This document shows positions 24,501 through 34,877 of a stretch of 37,000 nucleotides of DNA, in pieces. The notes below the pieces were generated by a model, which ran no database searches, was not told the DNA's origin, and saw only the letters and a list, made by a program, of their open reading frames with translations. Both the position numbers and the translations under genes were made by a program. Every line of letters begins with the position of its first letter. The stretch's first letter is position 1. This DNA is from Glandiceps talaboti. Its lineage: Eukaryota; Hemichordata; Enteropneusta; Spengelidae. The DNA lies in assembly GCF_964340395.1 (NCBI RefSeq), contig NC_135554.1:21663592-21700591 (forward strand). Reading direction: 5' to 3'.

Positions 24501-27088
24501 TATTTTGATATTGTCAAAGTGTACATTTGGTGTATTTAGCTAACAATCTCATATGTTTCAACTTGACAGCATAAATGGGATTCTCTCTGTCAAGATGGAA
24601 GTCTAGAAATGTTTTCAAATATCAGTTTGATGACTCTGGATAGTTTATTAAAGTGTATATTTAGTCAAGAAAGTCATTGTCAAACTCAACGGTAAGTTCT
24701 AGATAATCAGATATTTTACTGGTACCGCGCACCAAACCTTATCTTTGAATAAACACATACTTTGTGAATTGAATTAAATACATGCACTTGTGATTGGATG
24801 CTCCAAGTGTTCTCCTAGTGGTGACTGGATGAAGGATTCATCATGATTGTTTTGTTTGAGTAAAGGTACGATGTGACGGGGCGCCCTCACACATCGGTCA
24901 ACCACTTCCAGGCCGGTGAGGGCAGAATGACATGATGTATCCTACAGTTTATATTTGAAGGTGATAAGCACATAGGAGTTGGAATAAAGATACACGTGGG
25001 ATTTGGAATAAAGATACACTTTTAAAGTCATGTATTAAGCAGCTACATGGTGTTTGTCGAAATATCTCGGATGTAATAACTTTATTCCCGATAATTATAC
25101 TCAACTGAATCCAGTATCAATTTCTATTCCACTATTAAAGCCCTTAGGACTTAGGAATATTCATGCTCCGTTATTACATATGCATGCATGCTGATTCCCA
25201 TGATGCTGTGTGTGTTTCCATGGCAATGACACATACTGAATAGTGAATGAGGAGCAAATCTCAACACTATGATTCACTGCAATCACGCATAATGTAATGT
25301 AAACCTGGAAATGTTCGCGTAAGATTTATTTTCGCTAATTTCGCTACAAAACAAAAACGCGAAAATAAGTAGTAGTGAAAATATATATTTCTGCATAATG
25401 CAATGTACCAGTATGGTTATTAGTGAAAATTAATCTTTGTGAACTACATGAAGACTGTAAAATCGCAAAATTTTCTAGTCGTGAAAATATGCAGGTTTAC
25501 AGTATTTGATGTAAATTCGTGAAATTACTCTAGAACCCAAAGTTTACAAATATGTTTATTTCCTGGGGGGTGGGGGTGGATGGGGGGTGGGATGTTCCTC
25601 TCTAAGCTACTTGGAAACTTTACAACAACAGTTCTGAAGGTATGGTGTGTTTTACTCCCAGGTATTTACCCACCTTTGCGGTAAACACCAACTCAGATAC
25701 ACTTAGGAGAGAGTTGTATTCAGATATTGTATGAGCTGTCATACTGTCTTTTGTCATGCTGTCTTTATAGCCAGTTCTTTGAATGTTACAACATATGCTA
25801 GCATTGACACCTTTTGGTAGTATGTTCCCATATACAGGACTATTAACTCAGCTTGGTGTTTATTCCAAATTTTTTTTTTCAGGAACACCAACCCATATAT
25901 TAAATCTGTGTATGAATTGTCAGATCTGATCATGGAAAGAGTTAATAACCCGTTCTACTACAGTGATACTATATATAACATGACACATAAGGGATATCAA
26001 TGGAGGAAGGCTTTGAATGATGTCCATGGTCACTCCAAGAAAGTGATCAAAGACAGAAGACAGGCTTTAAGAGACGGGAGGGAGACTGAAATCCACAATA
26101 AAAGGAAATATGTGGATTTCTTGGATATATTGTTAGCTGCAAAGGTAGGATGTCAAGATACTTGATTTGGGAGTTGCTTTCAAGAAATTTTTGGCTTGTA
26201 ACTAGACTTGCAAAAAACTGTTAATACGGTTTTAAAATCACATTGCATAATTGCCCAATCAGCTTGCCATCACCATGAAGTATTCAAATGTATGCAGATG
26301 ATGCACATGCAAATGAAGTGTATGCAGATTGACACACACCTCAACTGCATATGTTGATCTGCATGTGCATAATCTGCATACATTTGAATACGCCATGGTG
26401 ACGACAAGCTGATTGGTCAATTGTGTGTTGAGATTTTCAAACCTTACTAACAGCTTTTGGCAATTCTAGTTACAAGTGTATAAGGTATGAGAGATTGAAC
26501 AGAATATACCGTAAGCGATGTAAACAGACTACCAGAGTCCATGAATGTTCACTCTCACAAGATACTTGATTGAAAGGGAAAAAAAAGTGTTTTAAGATGT
26601 ACTTTTTATTTGTCGAAAAAAACCCAGAAATTAATCTTTGGCACCAGGCAAAACATCAAAAGATAGTAAAAGACAGTAAAAATACCAAAATCAATATTAC
26701 CTGTGTATAAATATAAATTGTGCATTACTGATGAATAACATTAAACAATATAATAATGAAAATAACATAAATGATGGTAGCTACTTTTATGATAGATCCA
26801 TGTTTTACAATAGACAGGCTACAAGATTTCTTAAAAACAGTCTTCCAAGCCCTAGGCATCAATAGAGGAATCCCTTGTGAAATACGACAAAAATTGCTAT
26901 AATTATCTGACCATTAAAGTTTGGTACAAATTGATGCAGGTTTGAAGACAAATTGGTGGTGAAAATACCACTTTACCCAAATTTTACCAAAATCATCTCT
27001 AAAATAGATGATACAGAATATTACAGACAGACGGATGATCAAATGGACAAACAAATGGAGAGACAAACAGACAGACAGACAGACAGAC

Positions 27089-27141
<53 letters not shown>

Positions 27142-27971
27142 AAGAGTAACAAACTAAAATACATACATAGTTGTTTGTATATTACAGTATTATTCATTTC
27201 CAAGTTGTTGGGACAATGATATACTGCCTAGCAACAGGGTTATTGAATCTAGACTGAAGTCAGTTTATTATCTGCAATTCACAGGATGAAGATGGTAAAG
27301 GGCTGACAGATCAGGAGATCCGTGATGAAGTAGATACATTTATGTTTGAAGGACATGACACCACGGCTAGTGCCATATCATGGTGTCTGTATAACTTGGC
27401 TAGACATCCTGAATATCAACAGAAATGTAGAGATGAGGTTGACCAACTATTAGACAGTAAAGAAACTGATGAAATTGAATGGTGAGTTGGTAGAATTAAT
27501 TCAAAATCAAACTCTTTCTTTGTGATCAAAATAATTATTTCCTGATTTAGAATGGCACTGATATGAAGACACTGTCGGGACTGTCTGCTATTTGGGTTGG
27601 TAACCAAAACAAGTCCTTTTTCAACAAGATATCAGATTTGTTTTTAGCTCTAATTCAAGGAAGCAATCTATTGCCCTGTCTGTTTGTGTGTTTATCTGTC
27701 TATCTATCTATCTGACAGACTGACTGACTGACTGACTGACTGTCTGTCTCTGTCTGTCTGTCTGTCCATCTGTCTGTCCATCTGTCTGTCTGTCTGTGCT
27801 TGACTGTCTATCTGTCTCTGTGTGCTTGTCTGACTATTTCTGTTTGTCAATCTGTCTGTCTGACTGTCAGCTCGTGCTTGTCTGACTTTGTTCATAGACA
27901 GTCGTGATAAATATATGGTTGACTATTGTCTTTGGTTTTTCTATTTCTCTATCTATCTGATTTTGCTTGTG

Positions 27972-28052
<81 letters not shown>

Positions 28053-29812
28053 GATGACATTCAGTATCTTCTATTTCAAGGGATGATTTGGGTAAAATTC
28101 CATTCCTGACCATGTGTTTGAAGGAGAGCATGCGACTACATCCCATTGTGCCATTCATTGCAAGACAAAATATCAACCCTGTCAAATTCCCAGAACAAAA
28201 TGTCACCATACCACCAGGTAAGGAAAAGTATTTTGAGTTGAATCTAATAACTTCACGTTTTTGATGTACAACAATATTTTTCAGTAGATGGTATAGCAGG
28301 TTAAATATACCTAAGTTCCCCTAACATATTTCTGGGATTTGCCACACAATTGAGGTATGACTTTCCAAGAAAGTGTTAACAAATTATCACAAGATATAAC
28401 CCAAGTTTTACAAAGTATTACCAATATGAAAAGTAGTCCAAAGTATATTAATTTTTACCTCTATAGCAAAATCTTAATATAAGTCCACATTTGTCAACTT
28501 AACGTCGTCCAATAATAATCATATCATTTGAATGTATCCAGAGTGAGAATTAGATGCTATTCCCCAATGTTTCTCTTTGTTCGGCCAACGAAAATATGGG
28601 TGAGATAAGGGGCTTTGTCACTATGAGTCAATAGACGAGTAGTGACAACCCTTAGGTCATGAGTATTTTCCAGCGGAATGAAGGAAATTATTGGAGAATA
28701 ACATAATTATACCAGCACCAGTAGATTATCAAAGAAAAATCGGGAAAGAAATGGTAATTTTGAACATTTTGACTCATATTTCGAACACAGCAGAACCAGT
28801 GGTATAGACATGTGTTGTCGTGGCGTAGACGTGTGTTGTTGTGACATAGATGCACATTGTCATTGCGTAGAGCGACCGGGGTATAAATTCCATATTTTTT
28901 TGTTCAACTTGGCTTGTGCATGGTATAATACATATTATATCATGTTCAAGCCAAGTTGAGTAAATAAGATGGAATATATACCCTGGTTGTACTATGTCAC
29001 AGCATGCACTTCTATGTCACTGGTTTTATGGTGGTCAAAATAGGCGTCAAATAATTTGAAATCACTAATAATTTTCCCACTTTTCATTTATTAAGCTTGT
29101 ACAGGTGTAATTATATCATTCCCCAATATTTGTTTTCATTCAGCCACAAAAAAAGCTGTGACCTACAGGTTTTGTCATTACTTGTCTTACAGCAGTGACA
29201 AGGCCTTTTTAAGGTCACCTTATTGGCTTGCACTGAACAAAAGAAAAATATTTGGAAAAAATATCTAAATGTCAAAAATATTTGCTTGCAGGTCACTTGC
29301 TTGGTATAAGTATTATAGGACTCCATCATCATCCTGAAATATGGGATGACCCCATGACCTATGATCCATACCGATTTTTGCCAGAGAACTCTAGAGGGCG
29401 ACCAACATACGCTTATGTACCATTTTCTGCTGGGCCAAGGTAAGATATCAAGTACTTATTTATAAGGTATATATTGCATTTTTGGTGTTTGAGCGGTTAG
29501 TTTGTGTGCCTCATACTACTGTACAGTCTGAGTTTGAACTCACCCAGTGTCAGCAGGGTGTAATTAAAAAGTAACCAAATCTGTATGTAAGATTGTGTCA
29601 CAGAGATTGAGACAATAACTTCAGTAACTCTATTCTTTCACAGAAACTGTATTGGCCAGCATTTTGCGATGGATGAGATGAAGATCTGTCTGTCATTGGT
29701 TCTAAGAAAGTTTGTCCTGTCTGTAGACGATCAGACACCCGTCCGTAGATTGTTTAATGTTGTACTCAGAGCAGAAGATGGACTGCATATCAATGTAGCC
29801 CCAAGAAAGTAA
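21507..29812 (+). CDS. Cytochrome P450 family 4 (CYP4F/4V-like) monooxygenase, nine coding exons
   Basis: Exons read from GT-AG sites and phase: 21507-21761, 23519-23666, 24023-24195, 24570-24691, 25883-26144, 27285-27481, 28081-28217, 29292-29439, 29644-29812. They join into 1611 nt, 536 aa plus TAA, with every intron phase consistent (0,1,0,2,0,2,1,2). The N-terminus has a hydrophobic membrane anchor (about residues 32-53, [19 protein letters not shown]). Signatures: [21 protein letters not shown]-helix [13 protein letters not shown] (335-347; E342 is the glutamate that esterifies heme in CYP4 enzymes), ExxR at 401-404 (KESMR), and heme loop FSAGPRNCIG with axial C483. CYP4 enzymes hydroxylate fatty acids and eicosanoids at the omega end, in the ER with NADPH-P450 reductase; the precise substrate is unknown. 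ATG 21507 has a purine at -3. No canonical polyadenylation site close by; AATAAA occurs from about 31105. Intact and probably functional. Confidence 0.93.
21762..23518. other. CYP4 intron 1 (1.76 kb)
   Basis: Donor GTAAGT directly after the exon and acceptor CAATACAG. It contains the TCAA/TCAG microsatellite at 23093-23235 and otherwise unrecognised AT-rich sequence. Confidence 0.85.
23093..23235. repeat. (TCAA/TCAG)n microsatellite
   Basis: Interrupted mixture of TCAA, TCAG and a few TGAG units inside CYP4 intron 1. Confidence 0.93.
24858..24950. mobile_element. Small GGGCGCCCTC-type MITE, intronic copy
   Basis: AAGGTACGATGTGACGGGGC and GCCCTCACACATCGG at the left, GGCCGGTGAGGGC, ATGACATGATGTATCC at the right. 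The arms are imperfect reverse complements, and the whole is homologous to the element at 34123-34226. Located in CYP4 intron 4. The target duplication is not clear here. Confidence 0.7.
25295..25504. mobile_element. 210-bp MITE with TA-type termini
   Basis: Left end TAATGTAAACCTG and right end CAGGTTTACAGTA are reverse complements with one mismatch. The interior is made of repeated GCGAAAAT / TCGTGAAAAT-like words. TA at both outer ends is compatible with a Tc1/mariner-type TA duplication. It lies in CYP4 intron 4. Confidence 0.7.
26195..26476. mobile_element. 282-bp foldback MITE in CYP4 intron 5
   Basis: CTTGTAACTAGACTTGC at 26195 is matched by GCAATTCTAGTTACAAG ending at 26476. The inner blocks CCAATCAGCTTG / CAAGCTGATTGG and TATTCAAATGTATGCAG / CTGCATACATTTGAATA pair in the same order, so almost the whole element folds on itself. 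No coding capacity; no target duplication seen. Confidence 0.85.
26900..27141. repeat. Retroelement-like tail ending in (GACA)n
   Basis: About 150 bp including GTTTGGTACAAATTGATGCA precede an ACAG array (27057-27141). Retroelement 3' ends with such tails are common in invertebrates, and a similar layout occurs at about 10600. Family unknown. Confidence 0.5.
27700..28052. repeat. Degenerate then clean (GTCT)n array, CYP4 intron 6
   Basis: Interrupted TGAC/GTCT repeats (27700-27880) and a clean (GTCT)n of about 19 units (27975-28052). The clean array ends 28 bp before exon 7 and is part of its pyrimidine-rich acceptor region. Confidence 0.93.
28551..29268. mobile_element. ~720-bp degenerate foldback element filling CYP4 intron 7
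   Basis: Two arms of roughly 350 bp are related in reverse complement. Centre: CAACTTGGCTTG (28901-28912) with CAAGCCAAGTTG (28948-28959). Then GGGGTATAAATTCCAT with ATGGAATATATACCC, AACCAGTGG with CACTGGTT, GGCTTTGTCACT with AGTGACAAGGCC, and TTCCCCAATGTTT with AAATATTTGGAAA at the outer ends, all in nested order. Divergence is high, so it is old. The right end lies about 23 bp before the exon 8 acceptor. Exact termini are uncertain. Confidence 0.72.
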
Positions 29813-30215
29813 CATGTGTTGACTCTCAGACTCTCATAGACACCATGGACTAACTTACAGATGTGCGACTTACCATGAACCAAGAAACACAGTGTGAATT
29901 ACTACATATATACCACTGATTACTTGACCTGCAGTGATAATTACACCAATGACCCCATATACTATTGTCATTTGCACTGTAGTGCAATACTAATTGATTT
30001 GTGAGTGCAAATGCTGGTACTCAAAGTATTTGCACTTGTGTTTGCTCCCGTACTTTCACTAGTTACGTCTGTGAAAGTATGACTATAGGGGACATCGCTC
30101 GCATTCATGTAAATACTCTGAGTACACCACACTTGCACTCATGTATCATTGGGTTCTGTCATTATTGTACTCATAATTTGACTTTTAGTTTTCCCAAAAT
30201 ATCCACTCCATGTTT
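29813..30215. other. CYP4 3' flank
   Basis: Presumed 3' UTR; no AATAAA seen in this stretch. Confidence 0.4.
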
Positions 30216-30703
30216 GAGTTAGCTAACCTCATACCACCCAGTCAGCTAACCTCATACCACCCAGTCAGCTAACCTCATACCACCCAGTCAGCTAACCTCA
30301 TACCACCCAGTCAGCTAACCTCATACCACCCAGTCAGCTAACCTCATACCACCCAGCCAGCTAACCTCATACCACCCAGCCAGCTAACCTCATACCACCC
30401 AGTCAGCTAACTTCATACCACCCAGTCAGCTAACTTCATACCACCCAGTCAGCTAACCTCATACCACCCAGTCAGCTAACCTCATACCACCCAGTCAGCT
30501 AACCTCATACCACCCAGTCAGCTAACTTCATACCACCCAGTCAGCTAACTTCATACCACCCAGTCAGCTAACCTCATACCACCCAGTCAGCTAACCTCAT
30601 ACCACCCAGTCAGCTAACCTCATACCACCCAGTCAGCTAACCTCATACCACCCAGTCAGCTAACCTCATACCACCCAGTCAGCTAACCTCATACCACCCA
30701 GTG
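30216..30703. repeat. 23-bp minisatellite, about 21 copies
   Basis: The unit AGTCAGCTAACCTCATACC plus ACCC is tandemly repeated. Only two positions vary: T/C in CAG(T/C)CAG and C/T in AAC(C/T)TC. The variants are clustered, as expected from local unit duplication. Confidence 0.97.
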
Positions 30704-31383
30704 GCAGTGAATTTAACACAAATCACCAACTTTACAGTCTCCATACATGTAACAAGCAATCAGTTACCATATTACAGATATCATGTTTTTACTTCGGTTC
30801 CTTACTCTTATGATTAAAATTAGACTGAAATTTTACCATGTTACATCCTAAATTATTTAAATTATGAAATTTGTGTGGTTATTATTATATATGGGACTCA
30901 CTGTAATGTCTCAATCACAGCAATTTAAGGTGTATTGTGTAATCGTAAAATATACTTATGTTCACCTAATAGCAATACTTATGTTGATTTCAATCAACAA
31001 AATCATGTGAATCATATCATTGTGCTGTGCATTATTTGATAAGGAATGTTAACTTTAGTCATATTTTATTGATGTTTTTGAGAAATTATTTGTTTTATCA
31101 TGTAAATAAATAAATGAAGGTTATTTTATCACAAGCAGGAAAACATTAAATTGTCCAAATAGTTTTATCATGTTTTCCAACCATCAAGCTTAGAATCTTG
31201 TTTTACTTCTTCATTGAAAATAGAGGTTACAATTTATCGAAAATAAACTAAATTTACTTATTGTTGTTGTTGAAGAAATCTTGAAAAGTTAAAACTAAAT
31301 GTATTTGCCATACTCCTGTGGAATTTAATAGTTATTTCTCAGTCTTATAGGTTTTTGAATAATTTGTTGATTGTTATAGTTTA
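30704..31383. other. Non-coding region
   Basis: AT-rich. AATAAATAAAT at about 31105 could be a distal polyadenylation signal for the CYP4 transcript; this is uncertain. Confidence 0.35.
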
Positions 31384-31562
31384 CATGCTGAAATGTACAA
31401 GGTAACCATGAAATGTACAAGGTAACTGAAATGTACAAGGTAACCATGAAACATACCAGGTAACTGTGAAATGTACAAGGTAACCATGAAATGTACAAGG
31501 TAACCATGAAATGTACAAGATAACTGAAATGTACAAGGTAACCATGAAACATACCAGGTAAG
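31384..31562. repeat. ~20-bp minisatellite
   Basis: About ten copies of AAATGTACAAGGTAACCATG, with shorter ACTG-joined units and AAACATACCAGGTAAC variants. A longer block ending in CATGAAACATACCAGGTAA appears twice, suggesting higher-order duplication. Confidence 0.93.
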
Positions 31563-33445
31563 AGTGGTATATTCCCATCAGCTGTGATTTAACTGTAATG
31601 CAAATACAATGCACATTACTATTATAATAGTTAATGTTACTATTGTTTGGTGAATAAAAGAAAAATATGAAATATCAATTTTTGAGCAATTTTTGTTGAA
31701 TTACAAGCCCCAATGGACACAAGGTAAGTAAAGGAATCAAGTGTATTCCTCCATCAGATTAGTCATACTTTACTATATAATTTTATAGTTCATGCTTTAG
31801 TGAGTGAATTAAAGCACTTATTGCAGTGTCAAAAACATTTTATGAAATGAGGTTGAAAACATGGGTACATATTTGTGATATATAATAAAATAAAACAACT
31901 TTACTCAAAAAAAAAAGACCATGTGAAGCAACATAGATCGAGTTGATATCTGTGTTTGTAACTCATAAGAAAACAAAAGAAACATGTAAAAAGTTTGTTA
32001 TAATTTGTACTTTGAGTGATTTGTAGGCTAACTGGGAAAACACAAGTAAGCTTAAAAATCACTTTTATTAATCATGAGGAAAGATAAGTAATCAAACTAT
32101 CTATACGTACATGGTGATATTTCAATATTATATGGAAAAGTGACAGATGCATGCACAGACTACACGCGACGTAGTGATTTTACTTTTCTCCAGTTTGTTC
32201 ATATAATAAACAAAACAAATAATCAGAGATTAAAAAAAAAAAAAACCTTCCCAGGGGAAAATATAGCTCTGGAAAAGTGTAGGCCCTACCTTTTAATGGC
32301 TTAAACCTGACTAAGTACACACATATAACACATTTACATGACCTGTTGCTCTGTACCTAAAAAAAATTGTGAAAAGGGAGACTTGCCTAAAATGCACACA
32401 CAAAGCATCAAGAAACAAAAAGTCGCTTAGACTGAAGTCCTCAATTACTTCGCCTTTACTTTACAGTTACCTACAAGAGCGCCCTCAACGTGCCAAAAGA
32501 ACTAATTTCTGTCTAAACGTTGTAACTCCAGAAATTACATTTTTCAATGGGGCTAATAGGGGTCAATCCACACAAAATGTTTTTGTGTACATATGTGTCT
32601 TATTAGTTGATGATCCGAGCTTGCCATCATGATTATGTGTTGGTTGCACACCTGTTTGTTCACACCTGTTAATTAAATGGATTATCGCTCTTTTTCATTT
32701 TAATTATTGAAAGCATATATATCTTAAAACATACATTTCTTCCAAATAAAAGTTATATACCCATAGGTAGTTATATACAATATATAGTTATATGCCCATA
32801 TATAGTTATATACACTATATACTAGTAGTTATATACACATATATTTTATACTGACTATATACACCGCCCTCACACGTAGACATGGGTCAGGTTCGTTTGT
32901 ACTCAGTATACATATACTTTACATATAAGTTAATATTCAACCATGTATCCCATAATAAATAGTTCACCTGACCAAACAACACTAAAATGTACCAACCACA
33001 ACAACCCAGGTCGGTGGTACACGTTGGTGCGGTGTCGTCTATTACCAGCTGACCTCTCGAGTTAGAGTTTCCGCACACAGACTTATAAAAAAGAGAAGGC
33101 CACGATGCAACTGAAGATTTTACAGGTACCTTGATGTATTATTACCCACAACGACTGGTACTGAAGCGTTTTGTTGAAACCCTGCAACACAGTATTGCAT
33201 GTTAACGTCAGGAAATTCTATAATATACGTGACAAATATATCAACCTGCTCTGTTGGAATTTAGAAAAAAGGTAACCCGTAGTTAGCCTGTGTAGATATA
33301 GTGTGTATTGTATATGTACGTAGAGCACCAGCAAACATAGATTATTTTCAGGTTGATATAATGATATAATCATACTATTTATCAAAACATGAATGTGAAT
33401 GACCTCTCTTAGTAAATAGTCAAATACACAGACGCTTGAATCAAT
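31563..33445. other. Intergenic region, no gene recognised
   Basis: AT-rich, with several A tracts. About 32745-32862 holds irregular AGTTATATAC repeats. An 87-codon frame at 32369 contains no recognisable domain. Confidence 0.4.
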
Positions 33446-33446
33446 C

Positions 33447-33509
<63 letters not shown>

Positions 33510-33555
33510 GTCTGTCTGTCTGTCTGTCTGTCTGCCTGCCTGCCTGCCTGCCTGT

Positions 33556-33604
<49 letters not shown>

Positions 33605-33613
33605 TGTCTGTCT
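33446..33613. repeat. (CTAT)n-(CTGT)n-(CTGC)n-(CTGT)n compound microsatellite
   Basis: Successive tetranucleotide blocks that differ by single transitions, the same style as the 19.6-20.8 kb array. Confidence 0.97.
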
Positions 33614-33784
33614 TTTATACATACATTTTAAAATTATCTATATATTGATTCAAGTCCCTGTGGTCAAATATACGATTAACCTAAACTATACAACGGAGAA
33701 GTCTTAATGACTGTTTAAAAATAAGTATGACCCCCTAGTCACGTATGATAATCTGATTCTTGCTCTTCACGTACTTAGCAGTAA

Positions 33785-33949
33785 AGCTTATTTGTAGGGT
33801 CCAGTGATCTTCTTGTCTGTCTACCCACTGGATCTGTAACTCCGCTACACGAATTCACTATCCATATATAGTGAACGAGTGTTACAGTAGTGTAGTCGCA
33901 GATCCAGAGGGTATACGTACACAGGCTAGCGATCTTCTGGCAATAAGCT
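33785..33949. mobile_element. 165-bp hairpin element
   Basis: AGCTTATT (33785-33792) with AATAAGCT (33942-33949), CCAGTGATCTT with GATCTTCTGG, CTGGATCTG with CAGATCCAG and TTCACTAT with ATAGTGAA pair in nested order. No coding capacity and no clear target duplication. Confidence 0.68.
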
Positions 33950-34122
33950 GGTCTAGATAGTATTTATGTAACAAATTCATTCCATTTCCGGAATGTCACA
34001 ACACAACTTCCAGGCTACCGAGACTCATTTCATGTAGAAACCGAAAATGTAATTGTACATTCACAAAAAGCAAGCATTCGATTCAGTATACGAAACAGAA
34101 CATTATGCTGCAACGATGATAT

Positions 34123-34226
34123 TAGTCTGTAAGGTACGCCGTGACGGGGCGCCCTCAAACATCGGCCAACCCCTAGTGTGAGAGGAGGCCGGTGAGGGCG
34201 AAACGTCACGACGTATCTTACAGTCT
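34123..34226. mobile_element. 104-bp GGGCGCCCTC-type MITE with 10-bp target duplication
   Basis: CTGTAAGGTACGCCGTGACG at the left pairs with CGTCACGACGTATCTTACAG at the right. ACGATGATAT flanks the element on both sides (34113-34122 and 34227-34236). Homologous to 24858-24950. A 9-10 bp duplication points to a Mutator-like transposase acting in trans (inference). Confidence 0.85.
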
Positions 34227-34877
34227 ACGATGATATGAGACACCGATAACGTGTTATGTAAACTGTTAAAAGGTGCACGTGGCTATGGCCCAGTTTAGTC
34301 AACAATATTTCACCATGGGGACATACCATAGCTTACTGGGTTATAGTTACCATAAAGCAAAAATAAACAAACAAATCAGAAACAATAAACGACTGACAAA
34401 GTAATCAAACTATAAATGTATAAATGTCAAACTATAATGTATGTGAAACAAATGTTCCCGTATGTATTAAATGCATGACTTTTATAGTTTTGATTGTTTA
34501 CGTTTGATACGTTCAGATTTATATATCTTATTGTTTTTCATGTCTGTCATGTTTGTGACTGAGATATATATTTCCTTTCTTCTTGACTTGTTTTGTTTTA
34601 GTTGTTTATCTATCTCTTTATTAGTTGTTCATCGTAAAGCGTACCGCGTCTCCGCTCCTGTGGCAATACTTAGGATCAGACCACTAAACAGTGGTCTGAG
34701 GGTAATATAGTCTTAGACTAGTTTCTATACGGTATCGTTACGATTTACATCACCACTCACTTCGTTATAGACTACGTTGGTATCCAGACTAAGGGTATCT
34801 ATACTACTGGTGGTGGTCTTACGTAAACTACATATTCCTCCAACAGATATCATAACGTGAGGTTGTATACTTGGATC

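Noticed and set aside
24196-24569. Possible foldback in CYP4 intron 3 (GTACACCAAATGTA / GTACATTTGGTGTA)
   Set aside because: Only the outer ~14 bp pair clearly; inner arms do not align well enough to call an element.
30216-31562. Tandem direct repeats that could suggest a CRISPR array
   Set aside because: Units are directly adjacent without unique spacers, in a eukaryotic gene context: ordinary minisatellites.
32369-32632. 87-codon plus frame with a GAGCGCCCTC motif
   Set aside because: No recognisable protein; likely contains a MITE relic.
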